This document shows positions 38,347-48,541 of a stretch of DNA of 64,000 nucleotides, one piece after another. The DNA is from an uncultured Bacteroidales bacterium (lineage in GTDB: Bacteria > Bacteroidota > Bacteroidia > Bacteroidales > Muribaculaceae). Position numbers and translations under genes: made by a program. The notes under the pieces were generated by a model that made no database searches, was not told the origin of the DNA, and was given only the letters and a program-made list of their open reading frames with translations. The stretch lies in contig CACYRK010000009.1 of the NCBI GenBank assembly GCA_902776835.1, positions 21,191 through 85,190 on the forward strand. The letters run 5' to 3'. How positions within the stretch are numbered: the first letter of the stretch is position 1; each line of letters opens with the position of its first letter.

Positions 38347-38386
38347 GATTGATAGTCAGGTTAATGCATAAGTATAAACACGCCCG

Positions 38387-39013
38387 TTAGTTCCACACGT
38401 TGATGTGGTCGCGAACGATGGTCATTTGCCGTGCGTACGACGGGAAGACGCTGCGTATGCGGCTGAGTGCGGCTTGTGCCTCGGCTTGTGTCTTGAAGTC
38501 GCCGATGCGCAGGCGCCACGACGGGGCGTTATATGAGATGTAGGAGCGATACTGCGGGAAGCGCATGGCGATGGCGCGTGCGCGCTGCTTCACTGCCGAC
38601 TTGGCGTTGCGGCCGCTGTTGTCGGTATATGCCTGGATGCGGAAACCATTGGAGCGCGACTTGATGGTCTGGCTGGTGGAGTTGCTGCGCTTGGGCTTGC
38701 TGCTCTCGGTGCGTTGCTTCTCCTTGGGCTGCGTGTTTTCCTTGTTGGTCTCGCTGTTGTCGTCAATCTCGTCGATTTTCTCACCCTCGGCCTTCTTGGC
38801 GGTGGTGGTGCTCTTCTTCTCGCCGGCGGGGCGATTCAGTTCGTTATTGTTGCGCTGAGTGAGGCCGCCGGGGGCTTCCACGCTTACGTTTTCACTCGAG
38901 TTGATGGCCGTGGTGATATCGCGGCTTTGCGACCACGAGGCGAGGCTCGTCACCAGCAGTGCGAGCAGTGCCACGAGGCGCAGTGTGCGTAGTGTTGTAA
39001 CTGTGTGTTGCAT
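38387..39013 (-). CDS. SPOR domain periplasmic protein
   Basis: A 208-residue protein: signal peptide (LVALLALLVTSLASWSQ), a low-complexity charged linker (K/E/T/N-rich, ~45-120) and a C-terminal SPOR domain (NGFRIQAYTDNSGRNAKSA to MTIVRDHINVW). SPOR domains bind glycan strands stripped of stem peptides at division sites. I chose ATG 39013 (MQHTVTTLR), with a TAACTTTG box at 39032-39039 on the minus strand. The longer upstream reading runs through a repeat array and is not likely coding. Confidence 0.85.
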   Translation of the reverse strand: MQHTVTTLRTLRLVALLALLVTSLASWSQSRDITTAINSSENVSVEAPGGLTQRNNNELNRPAGEKKSTTTAKKAEGEKIDEIDDNSETNKENTQPKEKQRTESSKPKRSNSTSQTIKSRSNGFRIQAYTDNSGRNAKSAVKQRARAIAMRFPQYRSYISYNAPSWRLRIGDFKTQAEAQAALSRIRSVFPSYARQMTIVRDHINVWN

Positions 39014-39133
39014 CGTATCGAAAATTTGGGGCAAAGTTACTGATTTTATTTCACAAACGGTTGAAAAAATTGCTAAACTTTTCATTTCGCTGCATTTTCG
39101 CTGCCAGAGCATGGGGAAAATTGCTGAAAATGG

Positions 39134-39177
39134 GCAAAATAAGTGCCTGACGCAGGGATTTCCCCACGCCAGGCACC
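39134..39177 (-). terminator. terminator-like hairpin downstream of tpiA
   Basis: On the minus strand GTGCCTG...CAGGCAC with an inner GG/CC stem is followed by TTATTTT. Confidence 0.6.
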
Positions 39178-39212
39178 TTTGCTTTAGTTGAGGCTGTGCG
39201 GCCTCGCCAAAT

Positions 39213-39256
39213 TCGAGCATTCGAGCACTCGAACATTCGAACAATCGAGCATTCCA
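39213..39256. repeat. 8-bp-period TCGA array
   Basis: Five units (tcgagcat, tcgagcac, tcgaacat, tcgaacaa, tcgagcat) and a decayed tcca, just downstream of the tpiA stop. Confidence 0.75.
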
Positions 39257-39269
39257 GCGAATGTGTGGC

Positions 39270-40025
39270 TTAGAAAGCGGTGACGATGCCCATGAAGTCG
39301 GCTGCCTTGAGCGATGCGCCGCCAATCAGGCCGCCGTCGATGTCGGGCATGGCGAAGAGTTCGCGAGCGTTGCTGGGTTTGCAACTGCCACCGTACAGGA
39401 TGGTGGTGTCGTCGGCCACCTGGGCGCCGTATTTCTCGGCCAGGATGCCGCGAATGAACTTGTGGATTTCCTGTGCCTGGTCGGCAGTGGCGGTCTCACC
39501 GGTGCCAATGGCCCAGATGGGCTCGTAGGCAATCACGATGCGGCCCATGGCCTCGGCATCGAGGTGGAAGAGCGAACCGGCAATCTCGTTCTTGATGACG
39601 TCGAAGTGCGTGCCGGCTTTGCGCTCGTCGAGGCTCTCACCGCAGCAGAAAATCACCTTCAGGCCGGCGGCCAGCGCCAGGTCGACCTTGGTCTTGAGCA
39701 TCTCGATGCTCTCGTTGTAGTAGCCGCGGCGCTCGCTGTGACCAAGAATCACATAGTCGGCACCCGTCGAGGCCACCATAGCGGCCGACACCTCGCCGGT
39801 GTAAGCGCCCTTCTCGTGGTCGGCGCAGTTCTCGGCGGCAAGGCCCATCTTCTCGCAGATGGCACCCTTGACAGCGCACAGGTGCGTAAACGGCACGCCA
39901 ACAATTACATCACATTTCAAGTCTTGTGCGGCGCACACGGCCTCGCACACTTCTTTTGCCAACTGAACGCCCTCGGGAACGGTGGTGTTCATTTTCCAGT
40001 TACCTGCAACAATGTTTTTTCTCAT
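39270..40025 (-). CDS. tpiA: triosephosphate isomerase
   Basis: A 251-residue TIM-barrel enzyme interconverting DHAP and glyceraldehyde-3-P. NWKMN near the start (catalytic Lys), GHSERR (catalytic His), [11 protein letters not shown] (catalytic Glu) and [12 protein letters not shown] are all present. It is 15 bp downstream of the DoxX-like gene. Confidence 0.97.
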   Translation of the reverse strand: MRKNIVAGNWKMNTTVPEGVQLAKEVCEAVCAAQDLKCDVIVGVPFTHLCAVKGAICEKMGLAAENCADHEKGAYTGEVSAAMVASTGADYVILGHSERRGYYNESIEMLKTKVDLALAAGLKVIFCCGESLDERKAGTHFDVIKNEIAGSLFHLDAEAMGRIVIAYEPIWAIGTGETATADQAQEIHKFIRGILAEKYGAQVADDTTILYGGSCKPSNARELFAMPDIDGGLIGGASLKAADFMGIVTAF

Positions 40026-40040
40026 GTCGATAGTAGTTTT

Positions 40041-41459
40041 TTATTGATTATTGGTTTCTTCTTTTTTCTCTTGTTTTTCCTCGGAGTCGCCGGCGGAAAC
40101 CTCCTCGCTTGCCACGGGTTGCTCGTCGGCCTCGTCAGCGGCTTGCTCGCCCTCGGTGCTAGCGGCCTTCTTGGCATGGTTGCGTGGCAACAGGTTCCAC
40201 AGCAGTTGCGGCGCGCGGTTGATGACCAGCAGCGCGAGCATCGCTAGGGCGTAGAGCCACAGCCAGTTGCGCAGGCTGCCGTGCGGGTCGAGGTCGTTGC
40301 TCAGCGTGTCGAGGTTAAGCGTGGCATCGTGGATGCGGTCGGTGGAGATGGAGCCTAACGTGCGCTTCCATTTTATGGTGTGGTCCTTGACGTAAACCAC
40401 GGCGGGATTGCCGCGCGCAATCATCTTGATCTCGCTGTCGTCGCTCACCAGCAGCGGATAGTCGGCCATCGAGATGTCGGCCCACTCGGCGATGTCGCCG
40501 TCGCTGGCCGAGGTCAGCGCATACACCGCGGCACCATGGCGACGGGCGTAGTCGGCGAGTTCGTTGATATTGAAGGTGTAAGCGATGCTCACGTCCTTGA
40601 GGTCGGGGAAGAGTAGCAGCAACTGGCTGTTGCCGTCGTTGAGGATTTCGTCGGTCACGTCGCTTCCCTGGTCGGTGATGGCAATGTTGGGTGTGACGGC
40701 CGAGGCTGTGCTGTCGCGGTGTGCCGGGCGGCGCTCTACGAAGTTCCAGCCGCTGTCGTCGTCGGGCACCTCGTCGATGGTAAACTCCTGCTGCTCACCG
40801 TCCTTCTCGTAGACGAAGGTGTAGTCGTCCTCGCCGACCGTGGCGGGCGCTTGTAGCACGGTGCCCACGGGGTAGGGGCGGAAGTCAATCATCGGCTGGG
40901 TGAAGTAGCCCACGGTGGCGATGGCTATTGTCAGCGCAAAGGTGAGCGCCATGACGGCCCACTGCACCGCCGGGCCGTAGAGGCCGCGCACGCGGCGTCC
41001 GAACAAGAACAGAAACACCACTCCCAGCAGCAGAAGCACGTTCTTGCCGAAGGTGGCCCAGTTGCTCAATATCAGCGCGTCGCCGAAGCAGCCACAGTCG
41101 GGCACGGCATTGGTGACGGCCAGCCACAGCGTGATGGGCGTGAGCACCATCAGCATGACGGCGGCCACGATGGGCGCGCCGCGGCGGTAAGCGCCCAGCA
41201 GCAGCGCCACGCCCAGCAGCGTCTCAAGCACCGCCAGAGCGAAGGCTCCCACCAGGGCAAAACTCACCATCGAGTCCCAGCCCCAAGTGAGCAGGTACTC
41301 CTGTATCTTATAATACGTGCCCCACGGGTCGATGGCCTTGACCATGCCCGAGAACACAAACGTGCCGCCCACCACCACGCGCATCAGCCACACCATGACC
41401 GTCACCAGCCAGGGCACAGCGGGTTGCGCGGCAGCGTCGTTGTCGTTACGCTTACTCAT
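40041..41459 (-). CDS. BT_3928-like DoxX family membrane protein
   Basis: A 472-residue protein: about four N-terminal membrane helices of the DoxX/MauE type (VVVGGTFVFSGMVKAIDPWG, ALAVLETLLGVALLLGAY, CGCFGDALILSNWATFGKN), a fifth helix, a periplasmic thioredoxin-like domain (LLLLFPDLKDVSIAYTFNIN), a final helix and a very acidic tail (Glu/Ala/Lys). CGCFG resembles MauE-type helper motifs. The redox role is inference. I chose ATG 41459 (MSKRNDND). It overlaps the DUF1599 stop by 8 bp, so the two are translationally coupled. Confidence 0.78.
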   Translation of the reverse strand: MSKRNDNDAAAQPAVPWLVTVMVWLMRVVVGGTFVFSGMVKAIDPWGTYYKIQEYLLTWGWDSMVSFALVGAFALAVLETLLGVALLLGAYRRGAPIVAAVMLMVLTPITLWLAVTNAVPDCGCFGDALILSNWATFGKNVLLLLGVVFLFLFGRRVRGLYGPAVQWAVMALTFALTIAIATVGYFTQPMIDFRPYPVGTVLQAPATVGEDDYTFVYEKDGEQQEFTIDEVPDDDSGWNFVERRPAHRDSTASAVTPNIAITDQGSDVTDEILNDGNSQLLLLFPDLKDVSIAYTFNINELADYARRHGAAVYALTSASDGDIAEWADISMADYPLLVSDDSEIKMIARGNPAVVYVKDHTIKWKRTLGSISTDRIHDATLNLDTLSNDLDPHGSLRNWLWLYALAMLALLVINRAPQLLWNLLPRNHAKKAASTEGEQAADEADEQPVASEEVSAGDSEEKQEKKEETNNQ

Positions 41460-41994
41460 TGCCCTCCATGTGCTTGATGAGTGCAAACACCGAGTAGTTG
41501 ATCATGTCCTGCAGGTTGGCGTCGATGCCTTCCGACACCAGCGTGCTGCCGTGGTGACGCTCAATCTCCTTGACGCGGGCCAACTTGGTGAGGATGATGT
41601 CGGTGTAACTCGACACGCGCATGTCGCGCCATGCCTCGCCATAGTCGGTGTTCTTGGCCATCATCAGGTCCTTGGTCTCGCCAATCCACTTGTCGTAGAG
41701 TGCCAGGGCCTGCTCGCTGGTCATGTCGATGAAGTCGCTGAAGCCCTTCTCGAGTTGGATCAGCCCAATCACGCCATAGTTGATGATGCCCATAAACTCT
41801 GGCCAGATGTCCTCGCCAACCTGCGTTACGCCGTTGATTTCGAGGGTGCGGATTCGACGCGCCTTAATCAGGATTTGGTCGGTGAGCGAGGTAGGGCGCA
41901 GGATGCGCCACGACGGGCCGTAGTCCTTCATCTTGTTGATGAACAGCGCCCGGCACTGGCTCACCACCTGGTCATATTGCTTGCTTGTGTCCAT
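41452..41994 (-). CDS. DUF1599 domain protein
   Basis: A 180-residue cytoplasmic protein made of two copies of a helical motif: KMKDYGPSWRILRPTSLTDQ and KNTDYGEAWRDMRVSSYTDI, each followed by a helix pair. This is the DUF1599 signature, related to all-alpha nucleotide pyrophosphohydrolase folds. Function unproven; nucleotide housecleaning is a guess. It is the first gene of the run with the DoxX-like gene and tpiA. Confidence 0.85.
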   Translation of the reverse strand: MDTSKQYDQVVSQCRALFINKMKDYGPSWRILRPTSLTDQILIKARRIRTLEINGVTQVGEDIWPEFMGIINYGVIGLIQLEKGFSDFIDMTSEQALALYDKWIGETKDLMMAKNTDYGEAWRDMRVSSYTDIILTKLARVKEIERHHGSTLVSEGIDANLQDMINYSVFALIKHMEGNE

Positions 41995-42062
41995 TAATAT
42001 CACAATTGTTTAAACCGACCACAAAGGTACATAAAAAATTGCCACTCACCCACCTTTGCGCA

Positions 42063-42311
42063 CAAAAAAATCAAGTGCCCCTGGGCATGACAGAGGCACT
42101 TGTGGTGAAAAAGCCGCACCACAGGATGTGATGAAACTCCGATAAAAACAGGGTTTGAGGACTTCCATGCCGCTGTAATCCCCTGGCCACCAAAGTGATG
42201 ACTACCCGAAGGCGGGGCCCGCCATTGGCATGTAAGTTTTTCTCGGTATTTCAGTATGATTTGAAGAGTATCCCAATCTACTGCAATGCGGCAATACGTT
42301 AATGAACTTAG
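42063..42311 (-). ncRNA. structured RNA, probably 6S-like (Bacteroidales-1 type)
   Basis: No protein gene fits between rplT and DUF1599. On the minus strand a -7 box TAACTTTG (42319-42326, with GTTG 20 bp upstream) is followed by a long rod. The outer stem TGAAAtaCCGAgAAAAAC pairs with GTTTTTaTCGGagTTTCA, then CATGCC/GGCATG, a large internal loop and GC-rich apical hairpins. A terminator (AAGTGCC...GGCACTT plus seven T, 42063-42101) ends it. Promoter, closed rod with central bubble and terminator fit 6S RNA, which sequesters the RNA polymerase holoenzyme. The identity is inference from shape. Confidence 0.55.
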
Positions 42312-42489
42312 AACGTTGCAAAGTTACAACATTTTTCCGCAAAAAGCAACTAAAATCACTAAAAAATTTCTCCAATTATCCACTTGGTTTCACTGTGATA
42401 CTGTTGTAATATGAAAGGCGGTAGATACAAAGCGGCTCCGCAATCCGGTGATGGAATGCGGAGCCGTAAGGGTTGAAGCAATACTCTGC

Positions 42490-42840
42490 TTATGCGTTCT
42501 TGGCTTTCTCGACGATGGCCTTGAAAGCGGCGGGGTTGTTCATGGCCAGGTCGGCGAGAACCTTGCGGTTGATCTCGATACCTGCCTTGTGAATCATACC
42601 CATAAGTTTGCTGTAAGAGAGGTCCTCCTGGCGTGCGGCAGCGTTGATACGCTGAATCCACAGAGCGCGGAAGTTGCGTTTTTTCTTCTTACGGTCGGCG
42701 TATGCATAGGTGAGACCCTTCTCCCAAGTGTTCTTGGCGACGGTCCAGACGTTCTTGCGGGCGCCGAAATAACCCCTTGTAAGTTTCAAAATTCTCTTGC
42801 GCTTGGCGCGAGAGGCTACGTGATTTACTGATCTTGGCAT
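42490..42840 (-). CDS. rplT: 50S ribosomal protein L20
   Basis: A 116-residue basic protein starting [18 protein letters not shown] and containing [15 protein letters not shown], the L20 signature. It binds 23S rRNA early in assembly. It is the last gene of infC-rpmI-rplT. Confidence 0.97.
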   Translation of the reverse strand: MPRSVNHVASRAKRKRILKLTRGYFGARKNVWTVAKNTWEKGLTYAYADRKKKKRNFRALWIQRINAAARQEDLSYSKLMGMIHKAGIEINRKVLADLAMNNPAAFKAIVEKAKNA

Positions 42841-42951
42841 TTTTTTAAATGATTTTGAATGTCAGCGGCACGGCGTTGCGTGCTCTTTGTGCTGTTCACT
42901 CGGTTAATAAAAATAATAATTGCTCTTTAAAGATTAAATGAAAGTTGGTGC

Positions 42952-43146
42952 TTACTTGACAAGAAGTTTGCGCACAGCCTTGCGGTTAGTGACATCGACA
43001 ATCGAGGTGCCGGTGAGGTTCCTCTTCTGCTTCTTGGTCTTCTTCGTAAGAATGTGACTCTTGTAAGCGTGTTTTCTTTTAATCTTTCCTGTTCCGGTAA
43101 AGGTAAACCTTTTTTTAGCACCGGAATTAGTTTTAACTTTTGGCAT
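42952..43146 (-). CDS. rpmI: 50S ribosomal protein L35
   Basis: A 64-residue basic protein, [20 protein letters not shown], the L35 signature. The ATG at 43146 is chosen over an upstream in-frame start. It lies between infC and rplT. Confidence 0.97.
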   Translation of the reverse strand: MPKVKTNSGAKKRFTFTGTGKIKRKHAYKSHILTKKTKKQKRNLTGTSIVDVTNRKAVRKLLVK

Positions 43147-43241
43147 TTTGTGTTGTTTTAAAAAAATATTAATAAATCGGGGACCAGGCACTTACCAAGC
43201 CTAATGCCCCATGTTGTCGCAATGTTATTGCCGGCGGAGAA

Positions 43242-43940
43242 TCAATCCTGCTCGTTGGCTGGTGCCTCGGGGGCCTCGGCCTGCGGGGCCTCGCTGGCGG
43301 GCTTGGGTGCGGCGTCCTTTTTCTTGCCTGAGCCGGGCTTCTTGGGCGAGAGCATGATGGTCATGCGCTTTCCCTCGAGCACGGGCATCTGGTCGACCTT
43401 GGCATACTCCTCGAGGTCGTTGGCAAACCGCAGCAGCAGCACCTCGCCCTGCTCCTTGAACAGGATTGAGCGGCCCTTGAAGAACACGTAACTCTTCACT
43501 TTCGAGCCCTCCTTGAGGAACTCGATGGCGTGCTTGAGTTTGAAGTTGTAGTCGTGGTCGTCGGTCTGCGGACCGAAACGTATCTCCTTCACGACAACCT
43601 TGGTCGACTTGGCCTTCTGCTCCTTGAGTCGCTTGCGCTGCTGATACAGGAACTTCTGGTAGTCCATGATGCGGCACACCGGCGGGGTGGCCATGGGCGC
43701 GATTTCAATAAGGTCAAGGCCCTGCTCGTCGGCAATCTTCTGAGCGCGCGCTACGGGGTAGATGCCCTCGTCGACGTTGTCGCCCACGAGGCGCACCTCG
43801 CGCGAGCGAATCTGCTCATTGATGTTGTGAGCCTCCTTTTCCTTCTTGCCTGCATTGCGGCGGCCGGCGTTGCGGCGACCGGCACCGCTTGGCGACCCTG
43901 AGGGGCGCTTGGGCCCGCTCCAAAATGGTTTTTTCTCCAT
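43242..43940 (-). CDS. infC: translation initiation factor IF-3 with extended ends
   Basis: IF-3 keeps the subunits apart and proofreads the start codon. [14 protein letters not shown] opens the N-terminal domain; [18 protein letters not shown] and the C-domain follow. At 232 residues it is clearly longer than the usual ~180. It has an N-terminal basic extension with a duplicated GRRNA motif (residues 1-39) and a C-terminal Lys/Pro/Ala/Glu-rich tail (~200-232). Both are low complexity and probably disordered. Confidence 0.95.
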   Translation of the reverse strand: MEKKPFWSGPKRPSGSPSGAGRRNAGRRNAGKKEKEAHNINEQIRSREVRLVGDNVDEGIYPVARAQKIADEQGLDLIEIAPMATPPVCRIMDYQKFLYQQRKRLKEQKAKSTKVVVKEIRFGPQTDDHDYNFKLKHAIEFLKEGSKVKSYVFFKGRSILFKEQGEVLLLRFANDLEEYAKVDQMPVLEGKRMTIMLSPKKPGSGKKKDAAPKPASEAPQAEAPEAPANEQD

Positions 43941-43994
43941 CCAGTAATTAAATATAGTTCACTTTACACCATTAATCGACTCTCAGCGAGCGCT

Positions 43995-45941
43995 TTATGC
44001 CCCCTGAAAGTTCGTCATGGCTGCCACTTCGGCATTTAAATCGGCTGCAAAGGTAATAATTTTTTTCGAACCTTGATCACCTTCGCCCTGTTTTCTTACA
44101 GAAACTTGCTCACTTTCTGCTTCTTTTTCGCCTACGATGAGCAAATAGGGGATACGCTTGAGTTCGTTGTCGCGGATTTTCTTGCCGATTTTCTCGTTGC
44201 GCTCGTCGATGATGGCGCGCACGTCGTTTTCGTTAAGAACCTCCACCACGTGCTTGGCGTAGTCGTTGTACTTCTCGCTGATGGGCAGTACCACGCACTG
44301 GTCGGGCACGAGCCACAGCGGCAGTTTGCCGGCGGTGTGCTCGAGGAGCACGGCGATGAAGCGCTCCAGCGAGCCGAAGGGTGCGCGGTGAATCATCACC
44401 GGGCGGTGCTTCAGGTTGTCGGCGCCGGTGTATTCGAGTTCAAAGCGCTCGGGCAGGTTATAGTCCACCTGGATGGTGCCCAGTTGCCAGCGGCGTCCCA
44501 GGGCGTCCTTGACCATAAAGTCGAGTTTCGGGCCGTAGAAGGCGGCTTCGCCGGTTACCTGGCGGGCCTTCAGGCCTTTCTCCTCGCAAGCCTCGATGAT
44601 GGCGCGCTCGGCCTTCTCCCAGTTCTCGTCGCTACCCACGTATTTGTCGGGGTTCTTGGGGTCGCGGAGCGAAATCTGGGCCTCATACTCGAAGCCGAAA
44701 ATCTTGAAGATGTAACTGATGATGTCCATCACGCCCAGGAACTCCTGCTTGAGTTGGTCGGGCGTGCAGAACAGGTGTGCGTCGTCCTGGCAGAAGCAGC
44801 GCACGCGCGTCAGGCCGTGCAACTCGCCGCTCTGCTCGTAACGGTAGACCGTGCCAAACTCGGCGAAGCGCAGAGGCAGGTCGCGGTAACTGCGGGGCGA
44901 CGTGCGGTAAATCTCGCAGTGGTGAGGGCAGTTCATGGGCTTGAGCAGGTATTCCTCGCCCTCCTCGGGAGTGTGGATGGGCTGGAAGGAGTCCTTGCCG
45001 TATTTTGCGTAGTGGCCGCTGGTCACGTACAGCATCTTGTTGCCGATGTGCGGCGTCACCACTTGCTGGTAGCCGTACTTCTTCTGTATGCGAGCCAGGA
45101 AGTCCTGCAGGCGGTTGCGCAGAGCGGCACCCTTGGGGAGCCACAGCGGCAGGCCGGCACCCACGTTCTGTGAGAAGGCAAAGAGTTCCATCTCCTTGCC
45201 AATCTTGCGGTGGTCGCGCTTCTTAGCCTCCTCGAGCAGCACGAGGTACTCGTCGAGCATCTTCTTCTTGGGGAACGAGATGCCATAGACGCGCACCAAC
45301 TGCGGGCGCTTCTCGTCGCCGCGCCAGTAAGCACCGGCCAGCGACAGCACCTTCACGGCCTTGATGGGCTCGGTGCTCGGCAGGTGCGGGCCGCGGCACA
45401 GGTCGGTGAAGTTGCCCTGGGTGTATGTGGTGATGTGACCGTCCTCGAGTTCGCTGATGAGTTCGCACTTGAGCGTCTGACCGCCGTCGCCGAAGAATTT
45501 CAGCGCATCGGCCTTGCTGATGTCGCGACGCACCACGGCCTCTTTGCGGGCCACGAGTTCGGCCATCTTTTTCTCGATTTTCTCAAAGTCAGCGCTGGTG
45601 AGTTGGTTCTCGCCCGGATCGATGTCGTAATAGAAACCGTTCTCGATAGCGGGGCCGATACCGAACTGAATGCCGTCGTACAGTTCCTGCAGAGCCTCGG
45701 CCAGCAGGTGAGCCGACGTGTGCCAGAAGGCGTGCTTACCCTCGGGGTCTTCCCACTTGAAGAATTTGATTGCACCATCGCTGGTGATGGGGCGGGCGAT
45801 GTCCCACTCCTCATCGTTAAGTGTAGCCGCCAGGATGTTACGAGCCAGCCCGGCACTAATGCTCTCGGCAATTTGCAGGGGCGTTACGCCACTCTCAAAT
45901 TGCTTGACGTTTCCGTCAGGAAATTGAATGTTGATACTCAT
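43995..45941 (-). CDS. thrS: threonyl-tRNA synthetase
   Basis: A 648-residue class II synthetase: TGS domain ([16 protein letters not shown]), the editing domain with [12 protein letters not shown] and the zinc/catalytic core ([24 protein letters not shown]), and the anticodon domain. I chose ATG 45941 ([10 protein letters not shown]). It precedes infC by 54 bp, so thrS-infC-rpmI-rplT is probably one operon. Confidence 0.97.
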   Translation of the reverse strand: MSINIQFPDGNVKQFESGVTPLQIAESISAGLARNILAATLNDEEWDIARPITSDGAIKFFKWEDPEGKHAFWHTSAHLLAEALQELYDGIQFGIGPAIENGFYYDIDPGENQLTSADFEKIEKKMAELVARKEAVVRRDISKADALKFFGDGGQTLKCELISELEDGHITTYTQGNFTDLCRGPHLPSTEPIKAVKVLSLAGAYWRGDEKRPQLVRVYGISFPKKKMLDEYLVLLEEAKKRDHRKIGKEMELFAFSQNVGAGLPLWLPKGAALRNRLQDFLARIQKKYGYQQVVTPHIGNKMLYVTSGHYAKYGKDSFQPIHTPEEGEEYLLKPMNCPHHCEIYRTSPRSYRDLPLRFAEFGTVYRYEQSGELHGLTRVRCFCQDDAHLFCTPDQLKQEFLGVMDIISYIFKIFGFEYEAQISLRDPKNPDKYVGSDENWEKAERAIIEACEEKGLKARQVTGEAAFYGPKLDFMVKDALGRRWQLGTIQVDYNLPERFELEYTGADNLKHRPVMIHRAPFGSLERFIAVLLEHTAGKLPLWLVPDQCVVLPISEKYNDYAKHVVEVLNENDVRAIIDERNEKIGKKIRDNELKRIPYLLIVGEKEAESEQVSVRKQGEGDQGSKKIITFAADLNAEVAAMTNFQGA

Positions 45942-46005
45942 TATAATACATGTTTTAAAGGCCGTACCATACAACGGCACGACGCGTGTCATTTAAAATG
46001 TCCGG

Positions 46006-46013
46006 CAAAATTA
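46006..46013 (-). promoter_or_regulatory. -7 box TAATTTTG for the thrS operon
   Basis: TAnnTTTG on the minus strand with GTTG 20 bp upstream. The short leader contains a GCCGT/ACGGC hairpin at about 45961-45978. Confidence 0.5.
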
Positions 46014-46088
46014 CTCAAATTCCACCAAACCACCAACTAAACCCCAAAAATCTTTACTCACACCACTCAACGTAGCCACCCGCTGGCC

Positions 46089-46187
46089 GGTCCAATGGGT
46101 CTAATGGGTCCAATGGGTCTAATGGGTCTAATGGGTCCAATGGGTCTAATGGGTCCGACCAGTCTGACCTGTCCGACTAGTCCGACG
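46089..46187. repeat. 9-bp-period GGTCYAATG / GTCCGAC array
   Basis: Eleven consecutive 9-bp units. Seven are GGTC(C/T)AATG; the last four change to ggtccgacc, agtctgacc, tgtccgact and agtccgacg. It lies between the TPR gene and the thrS promoter. Confidence 0.85.
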
Positions 46188-46222
46188 GGGTCCGACGCTG
46201 TATCGCATAACCTTGGGGGCGG

Positions 46223-48292
46223 TTATCGGTTCATGCGCTTGATGATGTTGTAACTGGGGAGGATGCCGAGTTCGCCGGCCTTGCTCAGGTCGGCCATGCC
46301 GCGTGCTTTGTTGCCCAGTTGCAGGTAAGCGAGGCCGCGGTTGTAGTAGGCCTGTCCCAGGTCGGGCTTCGCCTCGATGGCTTTGTTGAAGCAACTTATG
46401 GCGGCGGTGTAGTCGGCCAGCAGTGCGTAGGCGTTGCCGCGGTTGAAGTTGGCGTAGACGTTGCCCGGCGACAGTCGCAGCACCTGGTCGAGGTCGCTCA
46501 GCACAGCCTGCAGCAGTGCGGCCTGCTCACTCTGGTGCAGCATGGCCTGCGTGCGTGCGTCGGTGGCGTCGCTGGCCGGGGCCGACGTGCTCATGCGCCA
46601 TTGCATAAACCGCACGTTGGCGCGCAGGAAGTAAGCCAGCGCGAAGTCGCCCTTGAGTTCCAGGGCGCGGTCGGCGTCGGCGAGGGCGCCATCGAGGTTG
46701 CGCACCATCAGCAGGTCGACGCCGCGGGCCAGATAGTCGATGGGACGCGGGGTGGCGGTGGCCAGCAGACCGTTGTAATAGTCTATATTGTTGAAGTAGC
46801 GCGCTATGTCGTCCTCGTTGAGATGCAGTTCGCCGCTGGCCAGCGTCAACGCCTCGGGCAGCAGATGTGTGGCGTTGGCCTCGTCGACCTCGCGCATGTA
46901 GTAGGTGTTGCCGTTGAGTTTGTTGTCGTGCGAGAGATATGAGAGCAGGAACATCGGCTCCGGCTCGATGTTCATGTCGGTGTTTTGCACGTGTCCGCGC
47001 GCCTTGTTCTCGTATTCTGGCTTCACGCGGCTGTCGGTCTCGACGGTGAGCAGCGAGGTGAAGCGCTTTGCGATGTCCTCGTCGCTCTCCTCTTCGGGCT
47101 GCAGTTCGCCGCTGGCGAGTTTCTCGGCGCGCTCGGCGGCTTTCTCGGCCTCGATGCGCGCGGGGTTAAAGTCGCTTGTGCGTGTTTTCTTCTTGTCGAG
47201 GATGGCCATGGCTCGGTCGTAGTCGGCCTGGCTGCCGCGCATGTTGCCCATCTTGGCCTTCGCGCCGCCGCGCATCATGTAGCCCGCCTCGAATTGCGGA
47301 TATTTCTCCAGCACGCGGTCCAGGTCGGCGACAGCCTCGCGGAAGCGCTGGCTCTGCATGAAGAGCATGGCGCGGTTGTAGAGCGCCATGAAGTTGTTGG
47401 CGTCGGTCTCGAGCACGTAACTGAAGTCCTCGATGGCCTTGGCGTTGTCGCCCACCTCGGCACGCAGCAGGCCGCGGTTGAAGTGCGCCTCGACCGAGTT
47501 CGGGTCGAGACTCAGGGCGTAGTCGTAGTCGGCCATGGCGCCAAAGTAGTCGTCGAGGTTGTATTTCATGTAGGCGCGGTTGATGAAGTAGCCGGCGTAG
47601 TGCGGCTCGAGGGTGATGGCCTGGTCGAGGTCGGCGAGCGCCTCGCTCCACTGCTTGCGCTGCATCATCACGGCGGCGCGCATGGCGTAGGCGTTAACGT
47701 TGTTCTTCGACAGTTCCAGGCACCGCTCCACGTTGGCCAGCGCCGCCGTGGTGTCGGCGCGCTCCAGGTTCAGGTGGGCAAGCCCCAGGTAGGCGCGGTC
47801 GTTCTGGCTGTCGATGGCCAGCAACTCGTCGTAACTGCTCTGCGACTCGTCGTAGCGCTTGAGTTCGCACAGGCACACGGCGCGGTTGAGCAGGAACACC
47901 TTCTCCACCGGCATCAACTTCAGCCCCTCGTTGTAGTCGCTCACAGCGCCCTCAAAGTCGCCCATGTTCTGGCGCGCGATGCCGCGCACCTGGTAGGCAT
48001 CGACGATAAAGGGGTTGCGGTCGATGGCCAGTGTGGCGTCGGCCTCGGCACCGCGGTAGTCCTCGAGGTTGATTTTTGCCACGGCGCGGTAAAAGTAGGG
48101 CTCGGCAAGGAACGGCTTGGCCTTGATGGCTTGGTTGAAGTACTGGATCGACAGCACATAGTCCTCGAAGTATAGCGAGTTGCGGCCAATGCGCATCACC
48201 TGGTCGGTGTTGATTTGAGCCATGGCAAGCACTGTGCACACCGCAAACAGCGCGCACATGAGCCGACGTAATATTTTCCCGCTACATTTCAT
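46223..48292 (-). CDS. large tetratricopeptide repeat protein
   Basis: A 689-residue secreted TPR protein. A signal peptide (LFAVCTVLAMAQIN) is followed by about 14 TPR units (patterns ALxxYNxGLxL, AYxNRGxAYxxLGN, DLDQAITLEPHYAGYFINR). A lysine/glutamate-rich, less regular part (~385-470) breaks the solenoid. It is probably a periplasmic scaffold; partner unknown. I chose ATG 48292 (MKCSGKILRR). A TAATTTTG box (48299-48306, minus) ends 6 nt before the ATG, suggesting a nearly leaderless mRNA. Confidence 0.85.
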   Translation of the reverse strand: MKCSGKILRRLMCALFAVCTVLAMAQINTDQVMRIGRNSLYFEDYVLSIQYFNQAIKAKPFLAEPYFYRAVAKINLEDYRGAEADATLAIDRNPFIVDAYQVRGIARQNMGDFEGAVSDYNEGLKLMPVEKVFLLNRAVCLCELKRYDESQSSYDELLAIDSQNDRAYLGLAHLNLERADTTAALANVERCLELSKNNVNAYAMRAAVMMQRKQWSEALADLDQAITLEPHYAGYFINRAYMKYNLDDYFGAMADYDYALSLDPNSVEAHFNRGLLRAEVGDNAKAIEDFSYVLETDANNFMALYNRAMLFMQSQRFREAVADLDRVLEKYPQFEAGYMMRGGAKAKMGNMRGSQADYDRAMAILDKKKTRTSDFNPARIEAEKAAERAEKLASGELQPEEESDEDIAKRFTSLLTVETDSRVKPEYENKARGHVQNTDMNIEPEPMFLLSYLSHDNKLNGNTYYMREVDEANATHLLPEALTLASGELHLNEDDIARYFNNIDYYNGLLATATPRPIDYLARGVDLLMVRNLDGALADADRALELKGDFALAYFLRANVRFMQWRMSTSAPASDATDARTQAMLHQSEQAALLQAVLSDLDQVLRLSPGNVYANFNRGNAYALLADYTAAISCFNKAIEAKPDLGQAYYNRGLAYLQLGNKARGMADLSKAGELGILPSYNIIKRMNR

Positions 48293-48541
48293 GGGTGGCA
48301 AAATTACAGGTGGGTTCTATAAATTGCTCGCGTCGGCCCGAGATGGTCGAAACAAGGAATTACTATTCTACAATTTATAGAACCATCCTACAAACATATA
48401 AACGACGCAGTCAATCCAAAATTGCCTATAAAATATTAAAAGAAACGAAACGATTTGGTGGAGTGGGAAAAAATGCCGAAATTTGCTTTCTCATAAATCC
48501 TGCGCGGCGGGCCACGGCCCGGCGTGCGCAAAATCGTGAAT

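Noticed and set aside
38387..39325. Longer 312-residue reading of the SPOR gene
   Set aside because: The extra N-terminal part translates the 8-bp repeat array and a terminator hairpin; the signal peptide begins at 39013.
42063..42311. SRP RNA, tmRNA or RNase P RNA behind rplT
   Set aside because: The GGAAG tetraloop context of SRP RNA, the tRNA-like ends of tmRNA and the conserved RNase P core were not found.
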